From: Acidobacteriota bacterium
Lineage (GTDB): Bacteria > Acidobacteriota > UBA6911
Assembly: GCA_012729555.1 (NCBI GenBank)
Contig: JAAYCX010000052.1
Span: forward strand, 1-33,834
Direction: 5' to 3'
DNA: 33,834 bases
Below, piece after piece: positions 26,382 to 33,834 of this stretch. Below the pieces are notes generated by a model. The model made no database searches. It saw only the letters and a list, made by a program, of their open reading frames with translations, and had not been told where the DNA came from. Both the position numbers and the translations under genes were made by a program. Within the stretch, counting starts at the first letter, position 1; each line of letters starts with the position of its first letter.

Positions 26382-27293
26382 TTACTGCAGGTTCAGATGA
26401 AAGAAACCCGCCACCTGCCTGTCGTAGTTTTGGAGCCCCTCGCCGCTCATGGCATGAACCCGCCCGGTCGGGTGGGTCATGAACTCGCCGTCGGGCGCCT
26501 TTTCATGCAGGTCCGCGGTCGAGGCCGCGAGCACCCTGCGCCCCTCCCCCTGGATGAAGAGGAGCGATTTCCCCGCCAGTTCCTCGACCGGCAGGGGCCG
26601 GTCGAGGAACCGGAGGTCGGGGATATGGAGCAGCCTGAAGAGCTGCCAGCACCCGAAGCGCAGGGCGCGGTTGTCCACCCCGAATTCCTCGGCGATCCGG
26701 TAGCCCAGGAACTGCTCGATGGTTTCGTAGGCGCTGTCGGCGGCGACCGCCCGGACTTCCGGGAACGCGGCCGCGGACTTGAGGGCCGCGAAGGCGCTCG
26801 TGTCCACCCCCCAGATCCCCATCCGCTCCGGGTTGTTTTCGGGGCGCCCGATCATGAAGCGCACGGCGTCGGCCATCTCCCCCGTTTCTTCGAGCCCGAG
26901 CGTGCTGGCCCCCCTGGGCGCGGCGCCGCTCCCGCGCTGGTCGACCACCAGCAGGTTGAACCCGTGCTGATGGAGGGCGACCGCCAGGCTCAGGGCGTCC
27001 GACCGGCTCATGCCGTGGCCCGGGGCCAGGATGATGCCCGGGGCGTGCCTGAGTCCCGGGATCCACCACCCCGGGATCGATCCCCCGCGGCTCGAGGGGA
27101 CCTGGAGTTCGAGCGACGGGAGGAGGTAGTGCGACGGGTTGACCGATTCGGTCACGGCCCCGGGATGGGAGATTGTATACACCAGGAAACCCAGGACCAG
27201 GGCGCCGCCTGCAAGCAGGACAAGGCAGGAGGGCAACAGCGTCCGCCGTAACCATCCCGACTTGGTTTTAGCCTTTAACGCCCGCCGTTTCAT
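26382..27293 (-). CDS. Membrane-anchored alpha/beta-hydrolase with Asp at the nucleophile position
   Basis: A 303-residue protein with a basic N terminus and one membrane helix (19-41), then an alpha/beta-hydrolase domain facing the periplasm. The oxyanion segment is ILAPGHGMSRSD and the second strand is LLVVDQRGSG. The nucleophile elbow, normally G-x-S-x-G, reads GVDTS (162-166), placing Asp164 at the nucleophile position. The late histidine is in GRVHAMSGEG (His280), and the usual acid may be Glu250. The Asp codon (GAC) was read from the DNA. It may act like Asp-nucleophile haloalkane dehalogenases or epoxide hydrolases, or be non-catalytic. ATG 27293 is preferred; an ATG at 27323 adds ten residues. 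Confidence 0.78.
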   Translation of the reverse strand: MKRRALKAKTKSGWLRRTLLPSCLVLLAGGALVLGFLVYTISHPGAVTESVNPSHYLLPSLELQVPSSRGGSIPGWWIPGLRHAPGIILAPGHGMSRSDALSLAVALHQHGFNLLVVDQRGSGAAPRGASTLGLEETGEMADAVRFMIGRPENNPERMGIWGVDTSAFAALKSAAAFPEVRAVAADSAYETIEQFLGYRIAEEFGVDNRALRFGCWQLFRLLHIPDLRFLDRPLPVEELAGKSLLFIQGEGRRVLAASTADLHEKAPDGEFMTHPTGRVHAMSGEGLQNYDRQVAGFFHLNLQ

Positions 27294-27379
27294 GGAAATA
27301 AGGCTCCGGGAATCCGCCCGCATCCGGGCCGTGGGAGTCGGCTGCGGGTCGAGCTGTCGTGTTTCCGCTGTCGGGGGTC

Positions 27380-27410
27380 AATATAGCATAGGGGATTGCA
27401 GCAGGGTCAA
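27380..27410 (-). promoter_or_regulatory. Possible promoter for the hydrolase-smc-purC run
   Basis: On the minus strand TTGACC (27405-27410), a 19-nt spacer and TATATT (27380-27385), about 85 nt before the hydrolase gene. The spacer is longer than optimal. The local sequence is AT-richer than its surroundings. Confidence 0.4.
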
Positions 27411-27432
27411 GAAAAATCACAATATAATGGGG

Positions 27433-28071
27433 TTATTTGAGTAACTGGCTACCATATGTTGAGTTTAGGGAGGTTTTCCGTCGGGCCCCCCGGCCGAGGG
27501 TGCGCAAGTCCCCGGGAGTATTGATATTAGCCAGGTCGGAGTCGAAAAACGGGCCCTGGTCGGGCGTCACCCAGCGGATGCGCAGGGGGCCGTCGAGGAA
27601 GGTGGCGATCACCTTCCGGGCGCCGCGCTCGAGGGCCTCTTCGATCCTCGGCAGGCAGCTCCTCCGGTAGACGGCGCACAGCGGGTGGGCCAGCCCCCCC
27701 TCCGAACGGGGGATGGCGGCGTCGTACCCTTCGGCGAGGCGGACGAGATTTTCGAGCAGCCGGGTGGGCACGCTCGGCAGGTCGCAGGCCAGGACGAGGT
27801 AGAGGGTGGCTTCCTCGTGATGCATGGCGGCGTGAACCCCCGCCAGCGGGCCGTGATCCCTGTAGCGGTCGGGGACGACGGGGAACCCGAGGAAGCGGTA
27901 GGCGTCCTCCTCGTCGGCCGAGACCAGGATGCGGCGGGTCAGGGGGAGCACCCGATCGATCACGATCCGGATCAGGCTGCGTCCGTCGACCGTGACCAGC
28001 GCCTTGTTGCTCCCCATCCGGCGGCTCTTCCCGCCGGCCAGGATGACGGCGCACAGATCCTCGTTAGCCAT
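27433..28071 (-). CDS. mobA: Molybdenum cofactor guanylyltransferase MobA
   Basis: A 212-residue nucleotidyltransferase that adds GMP to molybdopterin. CAVILAGGKSRRMGSNKAL (7-25) is the GTP-binding signature with the G-G-x-S-R-R-M-G loop. DHGPLAGVHAAM and LVLACDLPSVP (with the metal-binding Asp) follow. The C-terminal half has ANINTPGDL, common in this fold. No other molybdenum cofactor genes are nearby. The start is chosen at ATG 28071, just before the conserved strand; in-frame ATGs at 28080 and 28083 are possible, and a longer frame into the divergent gene is unlikely. Confidence 0.9.
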   Translation of the reverse strand: MANEDLCAVILAGGKSRRMGSNKALVTVDGRSLIRIVIDRVLPLTRRILVSADEEDAYRFLGFPVVPDRYRDHGPLAGVHAAMHHEEATLYLVLACDLPSVPTRLLENLVRLAEGYDAAIPRSEGGLAHPLCAVYRRSCLPRIEEALERGARKVIATFLDGPLRIRWVTPDQGPFFDSDLANINTPGDLRTLGRGARRKTSLNSTYGSQLLK

Positions 28072-28175
28072 GGATCCCATCATCGGGCCCCGGCCGTTGT
28101 TCGTCAACCGCAATGTGTCATTCGCCCTCACCCCGGGGCATTCTGTTATATACTGGCCGGGAAAGGTCGGGACAG

Positions 28176-29987
28176 ATGACAACACGTTCGCTCTGGCTTG
28201 CCGCGGCGCTTTCGGCCCTCGCGGCGCTCCCCTATTCCGGGTCGGCGGCGGCCCCGGATTTCTTCCGGATCGAGGACCTCCGCCCCGGACTCAGGGGGAC
28301 CGGCAGGACCTGTTTCCAGGGGACCCGGCCCGAGGAGTTCCAGGTGGAAATCCTCGGGGTGATGCGCGGGGTGTCGCCGGGCGCCGATTCGGTGCTGGCC
28401 CGCTTCAGCGGCGGGCGGATCGACAGGTACGGCATCTTCGAGGGGATGAGCGGCAGCCCCGTCTACATCGACGGGAAGCTCCTCGGCGCCGTCGCTTACT
28501 CCTACGCCTTCGCCCGGGAGCCGATCGCGGGGATCACGCCCATCGCCCACATGGTGGACGCCTTCGAGGAAAAGGGCGGGGGCCTTCGCCTGGAAAAAGG
28601 GGGAATACGGGACGGCATGCTTCCGCTCCCCGCCGTAGGCGGGGGAGGGCTCGAATTCCCCATCCTGCCGGGAGGGGGCGCCGCCCCGGGCGCGCGGGAC
28701 GCGCATTCTTTGCTCCCCATCGCCACTCCCCTCTCCCTGGGGGGCTTTCATCCCGGGACTCTGGAGGCTTTCGCCCCCCGCTTCCGTGCCGCGGGGATGA
28801 CGCTGCTGCAGGGATCCGGAGCCGCATCCGGCGACCCGCCGGGGGACCAGCCCCCGTTCGAGCCCGGCTCCAACATCGTGGTTTCGCTCGTGGAGGGGGA
28901 CCTGGATGTCTCCGCCGGGGGCACGGTGACCTATGTGGACGGGGACCGACTCTATGCCTTCGGGCACAACCTCCTGGAACTGGGGAACACGGAGCTCCCG
29001 ATGCGCCGGGCCAGCGCCGTGACCATCTTCCCCAGTTTCGAGAGCTCCTTCAAGATCCTGGCCGCGGGCGGCGTCGCGGGCGCGATCCGCCAGGACCGGG
29101 GCATGGGCATCTACGGCATCGTGGGGGACCGGGCGCGCACGGTGCCGGTGCGGATCGGGCTCCTCTCCAGCCGCGGCGCGCGGAAGGAATACCGGTTCGA
29201 GCTGGCGCGGGACTCCATGCTGACGCCGGTCCTGCTCAATATGACGGTCTACAACACCATCACCGCGTCCGAGCGCGCCCAGGGGGGGGCCACGATCGGG
29301 GTCACGGGGAAGATCGGCATCGGAAACCAGCCCGAGGTCCGGGTCGCCGGACGCTTCTCCTCACGGAGCGAAGCGGTGCAGAACGCCGCGCTTTCGGTCG
29401 CCGTGCCTGTCAACTACCTGATGGAAGCCGGATACCCGGACCTGGACCTCGAGCGGATCGACCTGGAGATTTCGGTCCTGGAAAAGGACCGGAGCGCCCG
29501 GCTCGACTCGATCCGGGTGGATCGCCGGGAGGTGCGGGCGGGGGATTCGGTCGAGCTGACGATGACGGCTCAGCGGCCAGACGGGGAGATCCTCCGGGAG
29601 GTTCGCACCGTGCGGATCCCGGCGACCGCCTCCCCCGGCCCGCTCACCCTGACCCTGGCCGACGGGTCGGCCCTGACGACGCTGGAACAGCAACAGGAGG
29701 GGGGCGCCCTGACACCGCGCGACCTGGGTCAGCTGATCGGGTTCCTCAACCGGATGCGCCGGAACGACCGTCTCTATCTGCGCTTTTCGCGGCGCGAGCC
29801 GGGGGTGGTGATGCGAGGGGAGGGGATGCCGGGCCTCCCCCCGTCGATCCTTTCGGTGCTCCAATCGGAGCGGAAATCGGGGGCCCTGACCGCAATCCGC
29901 ACCTCCACCATCGCGGAATACGAACTTCCCGCGTCCGATGACGTCATCGCCGGCTCCCGGTCGGTGGCGATCGAGATCAAGCCCTGA
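28176..29987 (+). CDS. Exported SpoIVB-like (peptidase S55) protein with reversed motif order
   Basis: A 603-residue exported protein. A signal peptide (about 1-26) precedes EEFQVEILGVMRGVSPGADSVL and IFEGMSGSPVYIDGKLLGAVAYSY (88-110), the S55 serine motif with Ser92 as likely nucleophile. About 170 residues later comes GGTVTYVDGDRLYAFGHNLLELGNTELPM (248-276) with His264, resembling the SpoIVB histidine motif. In SpoIVB the histidine comes first, so this is an apparent rearrangement. A Gly/Pro-rich linker (150-230) separates the two, and a beta-rich tail of about 200 residues follows. ATG 28176 is supported by the signal peptide and GGTCGGGAC. The next gene starts 14 nt on. Confidence 0.82.
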   Translation: MTTRSLWLAAALSALAALPYSGSAAAPDFFRIEDLRPGLRGTGRTCFQGTRPEEFQVEILGVMRGVSPGADSVLARFSGGRIDRYGIFEGMSGSPVYIDGKLLGAVAYSYAFAREPIAGITPIAHMVDAFEEKGGGLRLEKGGIRDGMLPLPAVGGGGLEFPILPGGGAAPGARDAHSLLPIATPLSLGGFHPGTLEAFAPRFRAAGMTLLQGSGAASGDPPGDQPPFEPGSNIVVSLVEGDLDVSAGGTVTYVDGDRLYAFGHNLLELGNTELPMRRASAVTIFPSFESSFKILAAGGVAGAIRQDRGMGIYGIVGDRARTVPVRIGLLSSRGARKEYRFELARDSMLTPVLLNMTVYNTITASERAQGGATIGVTGKIGIGNQPEVRVAGRFSSRSEAVQNAALSVAVPVNYLMEAGYPDLDLERIDLEISVLEKDRSARLDSIRVDRREVRAGDSVELTMTAQRPDGEILREVRTVRIPATASPGPLTLTLADGSALTTLEQQQEGGALTPRDLGQLIGFLNRMRRNDRLYLRFSRREPGVVMRGEGMPGLPPSILSVLQSERKSGALTAIRTSTIAEYELPASDDVIAGSRSVAIEIKP

Positions 29988-30001
29988 CACGAGGTCTCTG
30001 C

Positions 30002-32206
30002 ATGCATATGAGGAAAACCACCCTGCCGGCCGCCTTTCTGGCCCTTTCGATCGCCTCCTGGGCCGCCATGCCCCGGTTCTGGGAGAACTTCACCCGGGAG
30101 GAGCTGCTCCAGGGGAGTTTCAGCGGCGTTTCCCTCGGCCCGGAAGGGGCGCTGTCGCTCGCACCCCCCCTCGACCTCTGGTTCGACACCGGCCAGGAAT
30201 ATATCTTTTCCATGGTCCGCGACCGGGCGGGCAACCTCTACGTCGGAACGGGGACGGAAGGGAAGGTGTACAGGATCGACCCCGAAGGGAAGGGGAGCCT
30301 GTATTTCGATTCCGGAGAACTCCACGTCTTCGCTCTGGCGCTCGATTCCTCCGATACCCTGTACGCCGCGACCTCTCCCGACGGGAAGGTCTACCGCCTG
30401 GGCGCGGCGAACGACCCCCGGGAATTCTGCGACCCGGAAGAAAAGTACATATGGGCGATGGCGTTCGACCCGGAGGACAACCTCTACCTCGGGACCGGGG
30501 CCGGCGGCGCCATTTACAGGGTGGACAGGGCGGGGGAGGCGTCCCTCTTTTACGCCTCCGGCGACAGCCACGTCCGCTGCCTCGTGATCGAGGGGAAGAA
30601 CCTGCTGGCGGGGACCGCGCCCGACGGGCGGGTGCTCCGCGTGGACGGGCGCGGGAGGGGGTTCGCCCTGGCAGACACCCCCTACGAGGAGGTGCACGCG
30701 CTCGCCCTGGACCGGTTCGGCACCCTCTACGCCGTGGCCTCCTCCCCGAAGGCGCCCGGGGCCCCCGCCGGGACCGCCCCCGCCGGGGAGGGGGACCCGA
30801 AGGTCTCGACGACGGTGACCGTCGTGGCGACTGTGAGCGCGGCGGGCTCCACGGCGGGTGGGGCGGGGCAGGCGGCCGGCCCCCCCCCTGCAGAGACCCC
30901 GACGGGGAAGGAGTCCGCGGCCACGGCCGTCTATGCCATCGCGCCCGAAGGCGCCGTGGAGCTCCTTTACAGCACCGCGGGGGGGATGGCGTTCGATGCC
31001 GCTCCCGGAGCCGACGGGGCCCTCCTGCTTGCCACCGGGCCGAAGGGACGGCTGCTGAAGATCCGCCCCGGCGGCCGCCCGGCGGTGGTCACCGACCTGC
31101 CCGAGGAGGACGCGGTCCGGCTGCTCCGGGCGGGGGACGACGTGTATGTCGGGGCCAGCAACCGGGGAAAGGTCTACCGCCTCCGGCAGGGGAGGGCGGC
31201 TTCGGGGGTGTTCGAGTCCGACCCGCTCGATGCCGGGATCGTCTCCTCCTGGGGGAGGATTTCCTGGAACGCGTTCGATGGCGGCCGGGGCGTCACCCTG
31301 GCCACCCGGAGCGGGAACACCCCCCGGCCCGACCCTTCGTGGAGCGACTGGACATCCTATCCGGAGCCCGGCCGGCAGATCGGGAGCCCGCGCGCCCGCT
31401 ACCTGCAGTGGCGGGCCGGCTTCGAGGGGGAAGGGGAAGAAGCCTCCCTGGAAGGGGTGCGGATCTCCTACCTGCAGCAGAACGTGCGGCCGCGCGTCAC
31501 CGAACTCAAGGTCCTGCCTCATGGGCTGGCGCTCGAGAAGCAGCCGTCGCTGGCTGCGAGCGGCATCTACTCCGTCGATGTCGATGACGGGAGGAGCCTC
31601 CTCGCCCCGCGCCGACGGGGGAGGGAGGACCAGCCCCTCCCCCCGCGGCAGGCGCTCGAGGCCGGGGTCCGGTCCTTTACCTGGAAGGCGGAGGACGACA
31701 ACGGGGACCCCCTGCTCTACTCCCTCTACTTCAAGGGGGAGGCGGAATCGGAGTGGAAGCTGCTGGGATCGAACCTCGTCGACACCTTTTACACCCTCGG
31801 CACGGCGTCGCTCCCGGACGGGACCTACCGGTTGAAGGTGGTGGCCAGCGACGAACCGGGCAACAGCTTCGACCGTTTCCTCATCGGGGAGCGGGTGAGC
31901 GCCCCCTTCGTCGTGGCCGGCTCCCCCCCCTCGATCGAGATCCTCTCGCGGTCGGTCGAGGGGCGCAGGGTGGAGGTCCGGTTCCGGGCGGGGGTCTCCG
32001 CCGGAGCCGTTCAGAGCGCGGAGTATTCGATCGACGGGGGCGCCTGGCGCCTCCTTTCCCCCGTCGACGGCATCGCCGACTCCCCTCTCGAGGAGTATCT
32101 CATGGTGACCCCTGAGCTTGCGCCCGGGGAGCACCTGATCGGCATCCGGGCGGGCGATCGCAACGGGACCACCGGGACCGCCGGCTTCGTTCTGGCAGTC
32201 CCCTGA
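30002..32206 (+). CDS. Exported beta-propeller protein with C-terminal beta-sandwich
   Basis: A 734-residue exported protein with signal peptide (about 1-22). The repeat L-Y-v-G-T-x2-x-G-k-v-Y-R-i-D recurs at 79-92, 120-133, 160-173 and 200-214, then near 241, 340 and 375, at about 40-residue spacing, giving about seven blades. A Gly/Ala/Pro/Thr-rich insertion (248-305) interrupts one blade. After residue 430 come sandwich-like domains, including SFTWKAEDDNGDPLLYSLYFKGEAESEWKLL, a fibronectin-like strand pattern. Function is unknown; such proteins usually bind ligands or partners at the cell surface. GAGG at 29991 supports the ATG. It is probably co-transcribed with the S55 gene. Confidence 0.8.
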   Translation: MHMRKTTLPAAFLALSIASWAAMPRFWENFTREELLQGSFSGVSLGPEGALSLAPPLDLWFDTGQEYIFSMVRDRAGNLYVGTGTEGKVYRIDPEGKGSLYFDSGELHVFALALDSSDTLYAATSPDGKVYRLGAANDPREFCDPEEKYIWAMAFDPEDNLYLGTGAGGAIYRVDRAGEASLFYASGDSHVRCLVIEGKNLLAGTAPDGRVLRVDGRGRGFALADTPYEEVHALALDRFGTLYAVASSPKAPGAPAGTAPAGEGDPKVSTTVTVVATVSAAGSTAGGAGQAAGPPPAETPTGKESAATAVYAIAPEGAVELLYSTAGGMAFDAAPGADGALLLATGPKGRLLKIRPGGRPAVVTDLPEEDAVRLLRAGDDVYVGASNRGKVYRLRQGRAASGVFESDPLDAGIVSSWGRISWNAFDGGRGVTLATRSGNTPRPDPSWSDWTSYPEPGRQIGSPRARYLQWRAGFEGEGEEASLEGVRISYLQQNVRPRVTELKVLPHGLALEKQPSLAASGIYSVDVDDGRSLLAPRRRGREDQPLPPRQALEAGVRSFTWKAEDDNGDPLLYSLYFKGEAESEWKLLGSNLVDTFYTLGTASLPDGTYRLKVVASDEPGNSFDRFLIGERVSAPFVVAGSPPSIEILSRSVEGRRVEVRFRAGVSAGAVQSAEYSIDGGAWRLLSPVDGIADSPLEEYLMVTPELAPGEHLIGIRAGDRNGTTGTAGFVLAVP

Positions 32207-32306
32207 GGCCAAGGTTCGAGTTGCGCAAATCCGGCCGAGCGTGTAATGTCATAGGGTTCCGGATGGGGGAAGCCCCGTCAAAAAATGGAGCGGGGTGAGG
32301 TCGTAT

Positions 32307-33824
32307 ATGAAAAGAGAATGCAGCAGACGGGTCGTCGCCGCCATCGCGGTTTTTTCGCTTCTTGCGCTGGCGCTGCCGGCATGGGCCCAGCAGGGGGAGA
32401 TCCAGGTGACGTGCCTGGACGCCTCGGGCGGCGCCTTGAAGGACGTCAAGGTCGTCATCATCAACCTTCTTACCAAAAAATCCAAGGACGAGAAATCGAA
32501 CGGCCAGGGGATCGCCGCCTTTGACAAGCTCGATGACGCTATCTACCGGGTGGTGGGGCGCAAGGAGGGTTTCGCGCCCGCTTTCCACGAGTTCGTCGAC
32601 ATGAAGGGGGCGTCCGCGTCGGTCACCCTCAAGTTCGAGGCGGGCGCGGACCGGAAACTCCATTTCGAGGATCCGCTCCTGGAAAAGAACGCCGCCGCCC
32701 TGCTGCAGCAGGGACTGGGGGCCTACCAGCAGAACGATCTTCCGGGGGCGGAGAAACTTTTCCGCCAGTCGCTTGAAATCAACCCCTCCTCGGCCGAAGG
32801 GCTCTACTACCTCGGCGCGACGCTCCTCCGGCAATCCCGGTTCGACGACGCCGCCGAAACCTGGAAGAGGGCGGAGGCCGTCGCGGCGGTTCTGAAGAAG
32901 CTCCCCTCCACGGCCCCGGCGGGCAAGGCCAACCCGTACGAGACGATCGAGCGGAATGTGGGGCAGCAGCTGCAGCAGATGCCGATCTTCAAGGCGGAAT
33001 CGGCCTTCAAGGCGAAGAAGTACGAGGAGGCGGCCCTCCTCTACGCCGAGGCCGCCAAGGCGTTTCCGACGAACCCCGACCTCCATGCCAACCGGGCCCG
33101 CGCCCTGTCCCAATCCAAAAAATGGGACGAGGCCATCGCGGCCGTCGACAGTGCGCTCAAGCTCAAGCCGGGGGACGCGTCCCTGGCGGATCTCAGGAAG
33201 ACGATCGTCGGCCTGAAGGAGAACGAGGCGATCCAGAAAGCCCAGGGCCTGCTGGACGCTGGGAACAAGATGCTCGGGTCCGGGGATGCTGCGGGCGCCC
33301 TCGGGAAGTTCCAGGAGGCCAACACCCTCATCGCCGCCGAGAAGCAGGCTCCGATCTGGAGACAGATCGGACGCGCGCTGGCCAAGCTCGAGCGCCGGGA
33401 CGAGGCGGAGGCCGCCTTCCGCAAATCGATCGAACTGGCCCCGGAGGGCAGCCTGGCCGAATACCAGATGGCCTTCGCGCAGTTCTACCTGGATGGCAAG
33501 AAGTTCGAACAGGCGGTCGACGTCATGGCCGATCCCCGGAGCGCGGGCGACCGCAGCCCCGAGAGGGTCCTGACGGACCTGGCCGAAAGGGTGAAGAACC
33601 AGGAGCCGCGGCTTGCGGAGGCGGCCCTGGAAAGGGTGATCAAGATCAACCCGGCCAACGCCGACGCCTACTACGACCTCGGCCGGCTCTACTTCGCCGA
33701 GGGGAAGGAAAAGGACGCGCGCACCCTGGAATTGCTGAACAGGTTCGTGGAGATCGGGACCGACCAGGCCAAGCTCGAGGATGCCAAGGGCCTGCTCTAC
33801 GTGGTTTCGAAACGGAGTCAATAG
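32307..33824 (+). CDS. Exported TPR protein with N-terminal carboxypeptidase-regulatory-like domain
   Basis: A 505-residue protein. The signal peptide ends in LALPAWA (cleavage near 27/28). Residues 30-110, GEIQVTCLDASGGALKDVKVVIIN followed by a G-x-A-x-F-D-K-L turn and YRVVGRKEGF, form a CarboxypepD_reg/CNA-B-like beta-sandwich. From 125 onward are tetratricopeptide repeats: GLGAYQQNDLPGAEKLFRQSLEINPSS, then AESAFKAKKYEEAALLYAEAAKAFPTN, and others to the end (YDLGRLYFAEGKEKDA). Probably periplasmic or outer-membrane scaffold. ATG 32307 is chosen with GGTGAGG (32294-32300) upstream; GTG 32295 would add four residues. The gap upstream holds a small hairpin only. Confidence 0.85.
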   Translation: MKRECSRRVVAAIAVFSLLALALPAWAQQGEIQVTCLDASGGALKDVKVVIINLLTKKSKDEKSNGQGIAAFDKLDDAIYRVVGRKEGFAPAFHEFVDMKGASASVTLKFEAGADRKLHFEDPLLEKNAAALLQQGLGAYQQNDLPGAEKLFRQSLEINPSSAEGLYYLGATLLRQSRFDDAAETWKRAEAVAAVLKKLPSTAPAGKANPYETIERNVGQQLQQMPIFKAESAFKAKKYEEAALLYAEAAKAFPTNPDLHANRARALSQSKKWDEAIAAVDSALKLKPGDASLADLRKTIVGLKENEAIQKAQGLLDAGNKMLGSGDAAGALGKFQEANTLIAAEKQAPIWRQIGRALAKLERRDEAEAAFRKSIELAPEGSLAEYQMAFAQFYLDGKKFEQAVDVMADPRSAGDRSPERVLTDLAERVKNQEPRLAEAALERVIKINPANADAYYDLGRLYFAEGKEKDARTLELLNRFVEIGTDQAKLEDAKGLLYVVSKRSQ

Positions 33825-33834
33825 TCTTGCCCGC

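Noticed and set aside
22856-26482. Frame of about 1200 codons on the plus strand opposite smc
   Set aside because: Mirror of the Glu/Arg/Ala-rich coiled coils of smc; no domain is recognisable and the sense strand has every SMC motif.
32262-32279. GC-rich hairpin before the TPR gene, considered as a terminator
   Set aside because: The 7-bp stem with a 4-nt loop is followed on the plus strand by a run of A, not T, and on the minus strand the T-run comes before the stem, so neither orientation makes an intrinsic terminator.

Overview
The window is a contiguous, GC-rich bacterial chromosome segment with no plasmid, phage or insertion-sequence genes. The mix of genes points to a Gram-negative bacterium, most likely an acidobacterium or a close relative: a polysaccharide locus of the PEP-CTERM/exosortase type, an outer-membrane porin, a secreted SpoIVB-like S55 protein next to a beta-propeller protein and a TPR protein, and a HrcA/CIRCE-controlled groESL. 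The phylum is an inference from gene families and was not tested.

Layout. (1) 1-5013, plus strand: the end of an exopolysaccharide locus, with the tail of a chain-length determinant, a tyrosine autokinase, a polysaccharide deacetylase, a sugar-1-phosphate transferase behind its own strong promoter, and a protein with three VanZ-like repeats. (2) 5029-11563, minus strand: a VapBC-type toxin-antitoxin pair, tRNA-Gly(GCC), yraN, cysS, an ArnT-like glycosyltransferase, and groES-groEL behind a textbook promoter and CIRCE operator. (3) 11699-12384: a second, unrelated PIN-toxin module. (4) 12381-20973: a phosphate-starvation block made of pstS-pstC-pstA-pstB1-pstB2-phoU-phoB, a convergent PhoA-type alkaline phosphatase, and a porin divergent from the phosphatase. 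11-bp-phased TTAAC-like repeats lie upstream of pstS and of the porin and share an identical 11-mer, so these genes probably form one PhoB regulon. (5) 20970-28071, minus strand: a small Fis-type HTH protein, cvpA, purC, smc, a membrane-anchored alpha/beta-hydrolase and mobA. (6) 28176-33824, plus strand: the S55 protein, the beta-propeller protein and the TPR protein, all probably exported.

The most notable finding is the tandem pair of PstB ATPases. PstB1 keeps the LSGGQ signature but has lost the A-loop aromatic, the Q-loop Gln and the H-loop His. PstB2 keeps all of those but has lost the signature. The losses are complementary, so a PstB1-PstB2 heterodimer would have one complete and one degenerate ATP site, as in asymmetric ABC exporters, here in a phosphate importer. 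Other notable points are an S55 protein whose Ser and His motifs occur in the reverse order to SpoIVB, an alpha/beta-hydrolase with Asp at the nucleophile elbow, a triple-repeat VanZ protein, and two long perfect intergenic palindromes.

Gene-free stretches are short. The longest are 2077-2304 (promoter and a possible leader ORF), 11564-11698 (possible promoter/operator) and 19640-19875 (Pho boxes and divergent promoters). No CRISPR array, rRNA or insertion sequence was seen.
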